Origin: a virus
Direction: 5' to 3' (one strand)
DNA: 64,000 nt
IMG/VR virus record: IMGVR_UViG_3300045911_000130
Location: 1 to 64,000 of that record
Part shown: in pieces, positions 21,566-30,428 of the stretch
Layout of the letters: every line of letters starts with the position of its first letter
Numbering within the stretch: the stretch's first letter is position 1
Made by a program: the position numbers and the translations under genes
The notes under the pieces: generated by a model
What the model was told of the DNA's origin: nothing
Seen by the model: only the letters and a program-made list of their open reading frames with translations
The model's database searches: none

Positions 21566-21769
21566 ATGACTTACGAAGGGGAAGTGACGATTGAAGGGGT
21601 GCGGTACTTGCCGCTGAAGCAAGCGGCGACGTTGCTTGGTGTGCATGAGGTTACAGTTCGCAAGTGGTTGAGCAGCCGTTCTGACATTGAATCCATAAAA
21701 TATCTCGACCGGCAGTTTTTGGCGGTCGAGTGGATTGAGAGGGAGATGGAGGATCGCTGTGACGGCTGA
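21566..21769 (+). CDS. Excisionase/MerR-like HTH protein
   Basis: A 67-aa protein from ATG 21566. VRYLPLKQAATLLGVHEVTV followed by RKWLSS is a winged-helix excisionase-type HTH (a helix, LGV turn and recognition helix), and YLDRQFLAVEWIEREM completes the small fold. It likely binds DNA as a regulator. ATG 21512 upstream in frame lies within the operator and is not preferred. It overlaps the next gene by 11 bases. Confidence 0.72.
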   Translation: MTYEGEVTIEGVRYLPLKQAATLLGVHEVTVRKWLSSRSDIESIKYLDRQFLAVEWIEREMEDRCDG

Positions 21770-23408
21770 GGAACTAGATTCATGGATCGCGAACAAGACC
21801 GGAAACCCGATGAGCAGTGTTTTTCAGGAATACGGTATCAGCGATGTCAGCTTTCAGATTGTCAATTCCAGGCGGCAAAAAATTCACCGCCATCCATTGT
21901 TTCAATGTGTGAGCTTGTTGCAGCAACAGAATGATGTGGCCGGAAAAAGTCCCGCCGAGGTTGGGGTGATGTTGATGGGGAGCATTCCGGTTGCCTGTCA
22001 GTATGTCACGCTCCAAGCGTTACGGAATGTTGCCAGATTCCCTATACCCATGGCAAACGCAGCGGAACGCAAGCGCTTGTATTTAGAGTTTATGGACTCC
22101 GTGCAGGCTGATATTCCTAGCAAAGATGTGTTCATCCCAAGCATTGTATGGACGGCGATGGTACAAATGCTCGGCGGCGGCAATACGGACACTGAGTTTG
22201 GAGAATTTGCGGTAATACTAACTGCAATGGCAAAAGGCTCTACGGAACGGATGAATCCGCAAATCGTGGCGCAGTTGGCGAATTACTTCGAGTTTGACTC
22301 TAAGCGCTCCGATGTCGTCAATCGATACTATGCGGAATGGTATGGGTATGGGTATGGGTTGAACAAGCAGGTTGTTTTGGCTGCTTACTGTATCGGCGCG
22401 GAATGCGCAGCATATGACTCATTGATGCAATCTGGATCTACTCCATCAATAGATGGCATATGTGCCTACATGGACGAGATTGCCAAGGTCATCGAATACT
22501 GGATGCGTCCCAGCCCCGGACAAAGATGGATGAAACAGCAAGAGGGTGTTGTGCGGGCGATGGTGATGAGCGACGAATACTTCGGGAAGGTGCTTTCATA
22601 TAATGAACGCGGTCCTTTTATCGAAGCTATCATTCGGCGATACCCAGAGGGCTCAACGATAACACGGCAAAATGTTATAGACGAACTGTTCTACGAAAAG
22701 ATTCTCAGGCAGGCAAATGCCGGTATGCTGGAAGGCTTCAATTTGAGCACGTTCATCCAGGAGTACAAAGGCATGAAAGGATCACCCAAAAAGTATTCGG
22801 ATTATTATGCCGAGATGACGGAGTTGGCTAATAGGTATGGCATCCCTGTTAAGATCGGTGCGCCTGGGTGGTGGGATTTATTGCTGAAGAAGGCTTGGGA
22901 TGCCGCAGCAAAGGACATGAAAGATGGCATCGCGGCAGTTTACAATCTTGCCGTTGCTCGCGCCAGCTTCCAGGCGGGTAGGGTGGCCGCGCTGTTAAGA
23001 GAGACACAGCTAGAGAGCGACAAGGCCATAATGACAGCAGCTATATTCAATGTGATGTTGTCTGGTGAGTATGTTTTAGGCGAGCGGGAAACCGACGACC
23101 AGATACGCCTTGAGTTCAATAATATTCGCGCAAAGAATGCCGCAGCAGCGGAAATAGAGCGAGTCCGAAGCAACCAGAGGCGCAATAACGAGATGCGGCA
23201 GCCGCCGCGCCAGCAGCCAACCCAGCTTGAAAATGTAGCTTGGAAGTCAGGTGTAGCTGTAACCTTTGCTCCTGGGTTTATCTTGCCGCAACGGCAGGAA
23301 TCGAAGCCGCGAGCGAAGAAGGGCAAGCCTGATCCGACTCCAAGCGAGCCCATCGAACTGCAAGTCGATCCGTTGACGAGCCCCAGAAAATTCAACTTTG
23401 AGGAATAG
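21759..23408 (+). CDS. Hypothetical protein, 549 aa
   Basis: GTG 21759 is preceded by GGAGG at 7 bases. The protein is mostly helical; notable segments are YYAEWYGYGYGLNKQVVLAAYC and RRYPEGSTITRQNVIDELFY. The C-terminus is low-complexity (MRQPPRQQPTQLENV) and basic (KPRAKKGKPDPTPS). It lies three bases before the SSB gene, so a role in DNA metabolism is plausible, but no motif supports a specific function. Confidence 0.72.
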   Translation: MTAEELDSWIANKTGNPMSSVFQEYGISDVSFQIVNSRRQKIHRHPLFQCVSLLQQQNDVAGKSPAEVGVMLMGSIPVACQYVTLQALRNVARFPIPMANAAERKRLYLEFMDSVQADIPSKDVFIPSIVWTAMVQMLGGGNTDTEFGEFAVILTAMAKGSTERMNPQIVAQLANYFEFDSKRSDVVNRYYAEWYGYGYGLNKQVVLAAYCIGAECAAYDSLMQSGSTPSIDGICAYMDEIAKVIEYWMRPSPGQRWMKQQEGVVRAMVMSDEYFGKVLSYNERGPFIEAIIRRYPEGSTITRQNVIDELFYEKILRQANAGMLEGFNLSTFIQEYKGMKGSPKKYSDYYAEMTELANRYGIPVKIGAPGWWDLLLKKAWDAAAKDMKDGIAAVYNLAVARASFQAGRVAALLRETQLESDKAIMTAAIFNVMLSGEYVLGERETDDQIRLEFNNIRAKNAAAAEIERVRSNQRRNNEMRQPPRQQPTQLENVAWKSGVAVTFAPGFILPQRQESKPRAKKGKPDPTPSEPIELQVDPLTSPRKFNFEE

Positions 23409-23411
23409 GAA

Positions 23412-23912
23412 ATGAAAATTGGAAGCCTGAACCGGCATCAGATTATGGGATTTTTGGGGCGTGACGCCGAGGCGCGTTTCACCCCTAACGGTGTAGCCGT
23501 CGCTACCTTTAGCGTGGCGACCACGCAAAGCTGGAAGGACAGGGATAGTGGCGAGTGGAAAGACAAGTCCACTTGGCATAATGTCGTCTTGTGGCGCAAG
23601 GAAAACCTTCACGAAAAGCTCGTGAAGGGGGCGCTTGTCTACGTCGAGGGGCGCTCGGAAACACGCAAATACACGGACAAGAACGGACAAGAACGCTACG
23701 TCACAGAGCTTATTGCCGACGATGTTGCCGTGATTCCGTATTCTAAATCAGAGTGGGGGCAGGGCGGCGGAGACCGCTCGATGGCGTCAGAACCGCGTAG
23801 GAATCAGCAGCAAGGAATGAGGAAAGGGCAGCCGGTGGGCAGTGACAACGGATTCCCGGATTTCGACGGGCCGCTGGATTTTAACGATGACGACATGGAC
23901 GTTCCGTTTTGA
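23412..23912 (+). CDS. ssb: Single-stranded DNA-binding protein
   Basis: A 166-aa protein. The N-terminal OB fold (residues 1-110) has the bacterial SSB blocks MGFLGRDAEARFTPNGVAVA, FSVATTQSW, STWHNVVLWRKE and GALVYVEGRSETRKY. A Gly/Gln-rich linker leads to an acidic tip DDDMDVPF, equivalent to the DDDIPF tail that recruits partner proteins. It protects single-stranded DNA during replication and recombination. It follows the 549-aa gene by three bases with AGGAA upstream. Confidence 0.95.
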   Translation: MKIGSLNRHQIMGFLGRDAEARFTPNGVAVATFSVATTQSWKDRDSGEWKDKSTWHNVVLWRKENLHEKLVKGALVYVEGRSETRKYTDKNGQERYVTELIADDVAVIPYSKSEWGQGGGDRSMASEPRRNQQQGMRKGQPVGSDNGFPDFDGPLDFNDDDMDVPF

Positions 23913-23971
23913 GTCATCAAGCGCGAATGCAAATATAAGCATCGAAAATGACAACGATAAGGATAATTGAT

Positions 23972-24727
23972 ATGACAAACCTTGAGATTTTTCTGGTCTG
24001 TATTGTACTAGTACTATTGGTGGGTCTTGCCTTGTTTGGCGCGATCCTGATGATGACAAAATGGGTGTCGGGTCGAATTGGGGCAATCCACGCAATCCTG
24101 GACTCTCATTCTGCCAGCATCCGAGAAACAGGAAAGAAGTTCGGAGACGCCGTGGAAGCAATCGAGAGGTCGTCGAGCGGCTTGCAGGGGGCCGTCTCGG
24201 AAATGAGCAAACAGGTGGCTGGGTTGATAAATTCGGTTGCGGAGGCGCGTAGTTTCCATGAGCGCGTATTGTCCGGCATGACTGAAGAGTTTGCGGCGGC
24301 GTACTCTAAGCAGTACGAACGGGGCACCAGGGAGATCAAAGAGGCGATGGATCAGGTGGCGGCAAATGGAAAAGCGCTGGAGGCCGCCGTCTTGGAATTG
24401 CCAAAGTATGAGCAGGGCATGGTCAGGATCGTGGACAAGCTTGTCTTGCAAGTCCAGGAATTGACCTATGCCGTGGAATCGTTCCGGCGCATGATGTTCC
24501 CTGGGGATAGTTCTCCCCGCGAAAGGCAGCGCGACCGGGATGCTCTCATTCCATACCAACCAGACGAAGCGTTCATCAAGGCTGAAAAAGACGAGCTTAT
24601 CCGTTCCGGCCTTCTACCGTCTGAAGCTGAAGCTCAAGTGCGCGATGCGGCTGCAAATGCTTCGCGATTCATTGAGGAAGCGCTGGGGGAGCAAAACGAC
24701 GTTTTCGGAAAGATGGAGCTAAGATAA
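23972..24727 (+). CDS. Membrane-anchored coiled-coil protein
   Basis: A 251-aa protein. ATG 23972 has AAGG nine bases upstream; ATG 23948 has no ribosome site. An N-terminal TM helix (IFLVCIVLVLLVGLALFGAI) is followed by a long coiled coil (HSASIRETGKKFGDAVEAIE and onward) and a C-terminal helix. A TAGTACTA sequence (24009-24016) falls in the TM codons. The architecture matches inner-membrane coiled-coil proteins such as RmuC-like or methyl-accepting-like ones, but no specific domain is recognised. Confidence 0.7.
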   Translation: MTNLEIFLVCIVLVLLVGLALFGAILMMTKWVSGRIGAIHAILDSHSASIRETGKKFGDAVEAIERSSSGLQGAVSEMSKQVAGLINSVAEARSFHERVLSGMTEEFAAAYSKQYERGTREIKEAMDQVAANGKALEAAVLELPKYEQGMVRIVDKLVLQVQELTYAVESFRRMMFPGDSSPRERQRDRDALIPYQPDEAFIKAEKDELIRSGLLPSEAEAQVRDAAANASRFIEEALGEQNDVFGKMELR

Positions 24728-25452
24728 TGCGCGAAATCATCATCCGGGCTCTGTTGGACTGCAAAAACAAGGGCGTTGGCGACATTTCGCAGATCGCCGA
24801 CCGCGTGGTGGATTTTCTTGAGATCGCCGGTCAACTCCAGGGGACTGGCGGCTTGGTGCAGGCGCAAGGAGCCATTTCTCCATCAATTCAAGCGCCTGCA
24901 CCAAAAATCGAATTCGGTACGCTCGTGGGCGGCCTTGGTGGTGGCCTTGTCGCTGCTTCGCCGGATGATATCGTGATGGCGCAGAGAAGCGCAATCGATA
25001 CGGCGGTAGATCGCAGCCGGGCGATTCCAGCGCCCGCCATGAACTTCGATGCGCCGATGCCCAAGCCGGGGCAGGAGCGCGAGTATTGGGGCGACGTTTC
25101 GGATCTTGCGGGCTATTTGTCGCCGATGTTGCCGCCGTCGATAGTCATTCGGGCGACCGGCATGAGCGAAGACTTGACGCTGATACGCCAAGTTCAGATG
25201 CTTCCAGGCTCCCAAGAGGTACTTGGCGGTGGAAGCGTCAAGATCAGCTACCTGCCGCCGGGCATGACGATTGGCCCATCAATGTCGTTCAACACTTACC
25301 AGAAACCGCCAACATCCGCTGAAATCCAGGCGGAATTGAACGGCTTGAAGCAGTTGGCCGCGCAGACCTATGGGCGCAAAACGGTCAACGTGCAGGCTCC
25401 GCCGATCTCCAGCTATTCGCAAAGCACAGCAATGGAAGGTGGAGACGTATAG
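24727..25452 (+). CDS. Hypothetical protein, 241 aa
   Basis: A helical N-terminus (MREIIIRALLDCKNKGVGDI) leads into a Gly/Pro/Ala-rich middle (VGGLGGGLVAASPDDIVMAQ) and a beta-containing C-terminal part (GSVKISYLPPGMTIGP). No motif recognised. The ATG overlaps the upstream TAA. It is the last gene before the structural region. Confidence 0.7.
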   Translation: MREIIIRALLDCKNKGVGDISQIADRVVDFLEIAGQLQGTGGLVQAQGAISPSIQAPAPKIEFGTLVGGLGGGLVAASPDDIVMAQRSAIDTAVDRSRAIPAPAMNFDAPMPKPGQEREYWGDVSDLAGYLSPMLPPSIVIRATGMSEDLTLIRQVQMLPGSQEVLGGGSVKISYLPPGMTIGPSMSFNTYQKPPTSAEIQAELNGLKQLAAQTYGRKTVNVQAPPISSYSQSTAMEGGDV

Positions 25453-25504
25453 CTGATTTTGCACGAATACAGTATGCTGAGTGGAGACTGGACTTCGCTC
25501 GGCC

Positions 25505-25529
25505 TTGAGCCCGGCTTGTCCGGGCTCAA
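25505..25529 (+). terminator. Strong hairpin without U-tract (possible terminator)
   Basis: TTGAGCCCGG/CCGGGCTCAA forms a perfect 10-bp stem with a 5-base loop between the early and structural gene blocks. No run of T follows, so it may be a factor-dependent terminator, processing site or attenuator rather than a classical one. The 110-base gap also holds a -10-like TATGCT (25473-25478) without a good -35. Confidence 0.5.
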
Positions 25530-25561
25530 TTGCGTCTGGATGCAGAAAAGAAAGGGGCCGC

Positions 25562-25912
25562 ATGGCGACCTATATTGAATCCACAATTTCACGCCTCTTG
25601 ACGCTTGCAAGTTCTGCAACCGTGTATAACCTTCACACGTTGCTGCAAGCGATCAATCCTAACTATCCAAAGATGGTGAAAAGTCTGCGTATCATGATGC
25701 AGGCAAATGGTTCCGATGGCACGGTCTATATTGGCGATGCCACTATGACCGGAGGTAGCGACACTGGCTATGCTGTTACCCGTAACGCTACAGATAACTT
25801 CCTTAACGAGTTTTCTCTTGATGGAAGTTTTATGAACATTGATCTTTCGGCTTTTAACCTACGTCCGGCGGCAAATAACTTGACGATTCAGGTTTTCGCA
25901 AAGGTGGAGTAA
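25562..25912 (+). CDS. Putative small structural protein
   Basis: A 116-aa protein from ATG 25562, with AAGGGG upstream. It is rich in Asn, Thr and Gly with predicted beta strands (GSDGTVYIGDATMTGGSDTG), consistent with a virion surface or appendage component. It is first in the structural unit, two bases before the repeat fibre gene. No family recognised. Confidence 0.65.
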   Translation: MATYIESTISRLLTLASSATVYNLHTLLQAINPNYPKMVKSLRIMMQANGSDGTVYIGDATMTGGSDTGYAVTRNATDNFLNEFSLDGSFMNIDLSAFNLRPAANNLTIQVFAKVE

Positions 25913-25913
25913 T

Positions 25914-28900
25914 ATGAAATTTTTTGCGCTGTTTCTTGCGGCGGGGTGCCTGTTTTCGCAAACCCCGACTTCTACTATCCGCGTCGTAGGCCCTGCAAGC
26001 AACGGCGCGACTCCAGGCGGCAATCCTGTTCAGGTTGCCGGTTGGGATGGGACTTTGGTGCGCTCCATTCGCACCGATTCATCCGGCAATCTGCTCGTCA
26101 CGCTTTCTTCTGGATCGCTCGCAAGCAACATCCAGGGAACGCAGGCGGAAGGCGCAGCGGCGACGGCAAATCCCGTTCGCGTTGGTGGCTGGGATGGCAC
26201 CAATTTGCTGACGCTCAGGACAAATTCATCCGGTGTCGTCGTGAATTCCGTGACGAATACCGGCGCGGATGGGGTGGCAAATACGGCGCTTGCGCGTCTG
26301 GTAACTGCTTCCGGCGACGGCGTTTTGGGCGTGGCTCCCATCGTTTTTAATGGTGCGACCTGGGATCGCCTTCGAGGAACGCCTACCGGGCTCTTTGTCC
26401 AAGGCAACGTCACGGCAGGCACTTTGACGACGGCAAATCCGTTGCTGGCCGGTGGCGTGGATGTTGGGGGCGCGGCGAGGGCGCTTTTGACTAGCACCGC
26501 CGGGCGCTTGTCGGTCGAGGTCAATTCGGGAACAATTGCTGTGACGCAGGCCGTTGCGGCGGATCTGAATGCTACGGTCGTCGGAACCGTCACGGCAAAC
26601 GCTGGAACGGGTAACTTCACGGTGGTTCAGGGGACTGCCGCCAATTTGAATGCGCAGGTGGTGGGCACGGCGGCCAACGGCGCGGCTGCATCCGGTAATC
26701 CGGTTTTGGTGGCTGGCTCGGATGGAACGAATGCGCGTTCGCTTTTGACAAGCTCTGCCGGGCGCTTGTCGGTCGAAGTCAACTCTGGGAACGTGACGGC
26801 CACGGTGTCCGGCAATGTAACCGTGATTCAGCCTACCGCCGGAAACCTCAATGCCACGGTCGTAGGTACTGTCACGGCGAACGCTGGGACGGGTAACTTC
26901 ACAGTGGTTCAGGGGACCGCTTCTAACTTGTTGTCTCAAGTGAGTCAACCCACCGCTTCCAACTTGAATGCTCAGGTCCAAGGCGCTGGGGCCTCCGGGG
27001 CGGCTGTGACCGGAAACCCGGTGCTGACGGCTGGCTCCGATGGCACCAACGCCAGAACTGTTTTGACTGACACTTCTGGCCGGATAATTTCGGTCGGCGC
27101 GGCGGCCTCCGGGGCGGCGGTGGCCGGGAATCCAGTGTTGACCGGCGCATCGGACGGCACCAACGCTCGCTCTTTGCGGGCAACGACCGATGGCGTCTTG
27201 GCGACTACGAACGGCATCGCAAGCGCGGATGGCGTGGCGAATGTTGTCGGCTACGCGGCGCATCTTACCGGATACGCTCCCCAGACGACGTTGCCCATGC
27301 TGTTCAATGGGACCACGCTTGACCGGCTCAGGGGCTCGACGACCGGCCTCTTTGCGCAAGGCCCGGCGGCGGCTGGCTCAGCCGTGGCTGGCAATCCCCT
27401 TTTGATGGGCGGTTCGGACGGCACAAATGTTCGCGCTCTGGCGGTGAGTACCGCCGGGCGCTTATCCGTGGATGTGAACGGTGGCACCCTTACGGTTGTC
27501 GGCTCCGGGAACTTCACGGTCGTTCAGCCAACAGCCGCAAACCTGAATGCGACCGTTCAGGGTACGGTGACAGCCAACGCCGGGACTGGCAACTTCACGG
27601 TCGTTCAAAGCACCGCTTCCGGCCTCAATGCTCAGGTGTTCGGCGGCGCGGCCAATGGCGCGGCGGTTTCCGGCAACCCGGTGCTTGTCGCTGGCTCCGA
27701 TGGCACCAACGCAAGAAGCTTGGCGACGGATGCCAGTGGCAGGCCGGTCGTCGTCGGGGCGGCGGCCTCGGGCGCGGCGGTGGCCGGGAATCCGGTACTC
27801 ATGGGCGGCTCTGATGGCGTCAATGCCCGTTCACTGCTCACCAGTTCGGCTGGCCGGTTGTCGGTCGAAGTCAATTCCGGCACAATCACAGCCAACGCGG
27901 GGTCAGGCACTTTCACGGTTGGACAGGCTACGGCCTCTAACTTGAACGCTCAGGTGTTCGGCGGCGCGGCGTCTGGCGCGGCTGTGTCGGGGAATCCGGT
28001 ACTGATCGGCGGTACGGATGGCACCAATGCTCGAAGCATCTTGACCACGGCGGCTGGCCGGTTGTCGGTCGATATCAATTCAGGGTCGGTCACTGCCACG
28101 GTTTCGGGGAACGTGACGGTAGTCCAGCCGACAGGAAGCAACTTGAACGCAGTCGTGACGGGCACGGTAACCGCCAACGCCGGAACGGGCAATTTCTCCA
28201 GTAACTTGACTCAAGTTGCCGGGAACCCCGTTGTGACGGGCGGCATTTCTGGGGCGCTTGGCGTGGGTGGCTTGGCGGCCAACGCGGCGGCAATTTCTGG
28301 GAATCCGGTTCTTATGGGGGGCTCTGATGGCACCAATGCTCGCAACCTGCTCACCGATACGGCTGGCAGGCCAAATGTTGTCGGCGCGGCGGCCTCCGGC
28401 GCGGCGGTGGCAGGAAATCCAGTATTTGTTGCCGGGCGAGACTCTTCCGGTAACGTGCGGGCTCCGTTGTTCACGACCGGTGGAGCGCTCGCTACGGTGA
28501 TCGCCGCAACTCCGGCGGATGCAGCATCAAACTCAGCCGCGAATCCTTACACTGACACGGCAACGAATGTGCCCCTTCAGGTGTTTCCATCGGTCTTTAA
28601 CGGCACAACCTGGGATCGCTTGCGCGGTACGACCAACGGTGTTTTTGCACAGGGCGCGGCGGCGGCTGGATCAGCCGTGGCCGGAAACCCAGTCATGATG
28701 GGCTTGAGCGATGGCACTAACGCTCGCCGGGTGTTCGGTAACTCTGGAGGCGTACTAGCGACTCTGCAAAATGATGGGGGCCTGTCGGATGGAATGGCAT
28801 TTAACCGTGCGGCTAGGCTGGTGGACAGTAACGGAAATGGCTCTATCGTTGGCGTGGCTCCCACGTTGTTTAATGGCTCAACTTGGGACTTGCAGCCTGG

Positions 28901-29297
28901 ATCTGCTGCTTCTGGTATGAGAGTTGGCGGCAGGGGCTCCGACTCGGTAGGCGTGAATGCGCCGATGCCGGTATGCGACCAAGTGGCAGTCTTTTCCGTT
29001 GGTGCGTCGTCTACTTCGGCAATTGTAGCGGCCTCCGGCTCAAGGCGTGTGCGGGTATGTCAAGTGACTTTTGGTGCATCCGCTGCCGGGACGTTCCGGT
29101 TTATATCCGGCACTGGAACAAATTGCAATACCGGTACAACGAACATTACTGGACAGATACCAATTGCAATAAATACTATCTACCAAGGTGGTTCAGGAGT
29201 TGGTATGATAATGCAATCTGTCGGCGGAGATGCTTTGTGTATACAAACAGCTTCGTCGGCGGCTGGCGAAGGTTATCTGACTTTCGCCCAGTACTAG
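25914..29297 (+). CDS. Repeat-rich fibre-like protein with signal peptide
   Basis: A 1127-aa protein. MKFFALFLAAGCLFSQ looks like a signal peptide, with AAGC a weak lipobox. Thirteen units of the type GNPVLxxGSDGTNARxLxTxxxGRLxV fill residues about 30-950, interspersed with TVTANAGTGNFTVVQ modules. The C-terminal domain (CDQVAVFSVGASSTSAIVAA, then RVRVCQVTFG and GEGYLTFAQY) resembles heads of phage fibres. The GSDGTN repeats are typical of phage surface proteins. It is probably an elongated fibre or decoration protein; the secretory signal is unexpected for a virion part. Confidence 0.78.
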   Translation: MKFFALFLAAGCLFSQTPTSTIRVVGPASNGATPGGNPVQVAGWDGTLVRSIRTDSSGNLLVTLSSGSLASNIQGTQAEGAAATANPVRVGGWDGTNLLTLRTNSSGVVVNSVTNTGADGVANTALARLVTASGDGVLGVAPIVFNGATWDRLRGTPTGLFVQGNVTAGTLTTANPLLAGGVDVGGAARALLTSTAGRLSVEVNSGTIAVTQAVAADLNATVVGTVTANAGTGNFTVVQGTAANLNAQVVGTAANGAAASGNPVLVAGSDGTNARSLLTSSAGRLSVEVNSGNVTATVSGNVTVIQPTAGNLNATVVGTVTANAGTGNFTVVQGTASNLLSQVSQPTASNLNAQVQGAGASGAAVTGNPVLTAGSDGTNARTVLTDTSGRIISVGAAASGAAVAGNPVLTGASDGTNARSLRATTDGVLATTNGIASADGVANVVGYAAHLTGYAPQTTLPMLFNGTTLDRLRGSTTGLFAQGPAAAGSAVAGNPLLMGGSDGTNVRALAVSTAGRLSVDVNGGTLTVVGSGNFTVVQPTAANLNATVQGTVTANAGTGNFTVVQSTASGLNAQVFGGAANGAAVSGNPVLVAGSDGTNARSLATDASGRPVVVGAAASGAAVAGNPVLMGGSDGVNARSLLTSSAGRLSVEVNSGTITANAGSGTFTVGQATASNLNAQVFGGAASGAAVSGNPVLIGGTDGTNARSILTTAAGRLSVDINSGSVTATVSGNVTVVQPTGSNLNAVVTGTVTANAGTGNFSSNLTQVAGNPVVTGGISGALGVGGLAANAAAISGNPVLMGGSDGTNARNLLTDTAGRPNVVGAAASGAAVAGNPVFVAGRDSSGNVRAPLFTTGGALATVIAATPADAASNSAANPYTDTATNVPLQVFPSVFNGTTWDRLRGTTNGVFAQGAAAAGSAVAGNPVMMGLSDGTNARRVFGNSGGVLATLQNDGGLSDGMAFNRAARLVDSNGNGSIVGVAPTLFNGSTWDLQPGSAASGMRVGGRGSDSVGVNAPMPVCDQVAVFSVGASSTSAIVAASGSRRVRVCQVTFGASAAGTFRFISGTGTNCNTGTTNITGQIPIAINTIYQGGSGVGMIMQSVGGDALCIQTASSAAGEGYLTFAQY
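25990..28770 (+). repeat. Thirteen degenerate tandem coding repeats
   Basis: Units recur irregularly (about 110-530 bases apart) as NPV-x(4,5)-DGTN-x(8,12)-G-R-L/V. DNA identity between units is high in places (GGCACCAATGC-type cores), which favours recombination and length variation. Units 1, 2, 6, 12 and 13 are the most divergent. Confidence 0.8.
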
Positions 29298-29316
29298 TTG
29301 AGTAAGGAGAAAGTTT

Positions 29317-29751
29317 ATGTATTGCATTGATTGGAAAATAACGATGCGCTCGGCGCTGTCGTTCATTCTGCCAATTGTCATGGTTGTGGTTGTGGTTGCG
29401 CTGATCATCTGGGACAACCATAACTTGCAGGCTCAGACGACCAACCCTAATGCCACCGTCACCACTCAGGCTGGACCGGCGGCTCCGGTGGCGTTGACCA
29501 TTGAGGATCAGGCGCGGGTGCGTTCGCTCCAGGCGGAAGCTTTGAGCGCCGAGAGCGCGGCTAAGCAGTTGTTCAATAATTGGTTGCTTACCGAAGATGG
29601 CCGCAAGTTCAGTGAGATCAATCAACGTGCCGTTCAATTCAACGGCGCTTTGGAAATGACCATCAAGAATTTGCAGACGAAGTACGGAGCGAATGGCTAT
29701 GAACTTCGTTCGAGCCCAGACGGCAGTTCTTTGGTCTGGGTGAAGCAGTAG
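29317..29751 (+). CDS. Signal-anchored small protein
   Basis: A 144-aa protein; AAGGAG precedes ATG 29317. One hydrophobic segment (SALSFILPIVMVVVVVALII) near the N-terminus leads to a Thr/Pro-rich linker and a helical region (RVRSLQAEALSAESAAKQLF). It could be a membrane-anchored periplasmic protein of the lysis or host-surface type, or a virion component. It lies between fibre genes. Confidence 0.68.
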   Translation: MYCIDWKITMRSALSFILPIVMVVVVVALIIWDNHNLQAQTTNPNATVTTQAGPAAPVALTIEDQARVRSLQAEALSAESAAKQLFNNWLLTEDGRKFSEINQRAVQFNGALEMTIKNLQTKYGANGYELRSSPDGSSLVWVKQ

Positions 29752-29777
29752 TCTCAAGTTGAGATAAGGAGCGTCGT

Positions 29778-30428
29778 ATGACACCAACAGCCGGAACCGC
29801 ATACATGCGGCCAATGGCCTTGCAGGATCTTGCATTGACTACCAATCCCAATGGGGAAACATTTGTTGATGAAGTTTGGGGCGCTGGTCCTCAAACACTG
29901 GACAAAATACCGGCGCTTCTTCTGACCAGCCTGATCCAATCGGCCAACGATGGCACGGCTGAGGCGTCTGGAGTTCAGCCGTCTCAGCTTTACTACAATA
30001 CGACCTTCAAGGCTCCGGCGGCTTTGGCGGCTCCGCGCCAAGAAATACCAACCGGCTTCGTCAATGGCGCGAATGTAATTTTCTCGCTGCTATTAAATCC
30101 GATCCGATTGCTTCTCTATCGGAACGGCATGATTTTGCGTGCCGGTGTGGATTACAGTGTGGCGGCTAACGTCATTACCCTGCGTGGGTTTAGCGGGCTT
30201 TGCAACACGAACGGGACCGCTGTAACTTTGGTGAGTGGAAGCAACTTCCGTTACTCTATGCAGGGCCTCAACATCGTGATCAATAGCGTTACGTACACTA
30301 TTGTTAACGTGCTGGGTGGAAATACATTGATTTTGAACGCGGCGGCTCCTGTGGCGACCAATGTGAACTGGTCAACCACTGGTGCGCCAATTCTGGGAGA
30401 CGAACTGAATGCTTACTACTGGCGTTAA
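29778..30428 (+). CDS. Putative tail appendage protein
   Basis: A 216-aa protein; AAGGAG precedes ATG 29778. FVNGANVIFSLLLNPIRLLL, YRNGMILRAGVDYSVAANVI then TLRGF match the N-G-x-N...RNG...DY...I-T-L pattern seen in phage fibre and tail-appendage domains. The N-terminal half is less defined. It overlaps the downstream spike gene by 20 bases, supporting a shared appendage role. Confidence 0.68.
   Translation: MTPTAGTAYMRPMALQDLALTTNPNGETFVDEVWGAGPQTLDKIPALLLTSLIQSANDGTAEASGVQPSQLYYNTTFKAPAALAAPRQEIPTGFVNGANVIFSLLLNPIRLLLYRNGMILRAGVDYSVAANVITLRGFSGLCNTNGTAVTLVSGSNFRYSMQGLNIVINSVTYTIVNVLGGNTLILNAAAPVATNVNWSTTGAPILGDELNAYYWR

Noticed and set aside
21512-21769. Longer start (ATG 21512) for the HTH gene
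   Set aside because: It would start inside the inverted repeat and has no ribosome site; residues before 21566 do not look like part of the HTH fold.
24009-24016. TAGTACTA at 24009 as a promoter
   Set aside because: It lies within the codons of a clear transmembrane helix close to the gene start, with no following gene start nearby; kept only as a possible chance match.
25441-25561. Possible tRNA or small RNA between early and structural genes
   Set aside because: Apart from one 10-bp hairpin there is no cloverleaf, no T-loop consensus and no CCA-like end.
26030-28864. Long minus-strand open frames opposite the fibre gene
   Set aside because: They mirror the repeat codons of the + strand gene, lack ribosome sites and have repeat-driven composition; shadows of the real gene.
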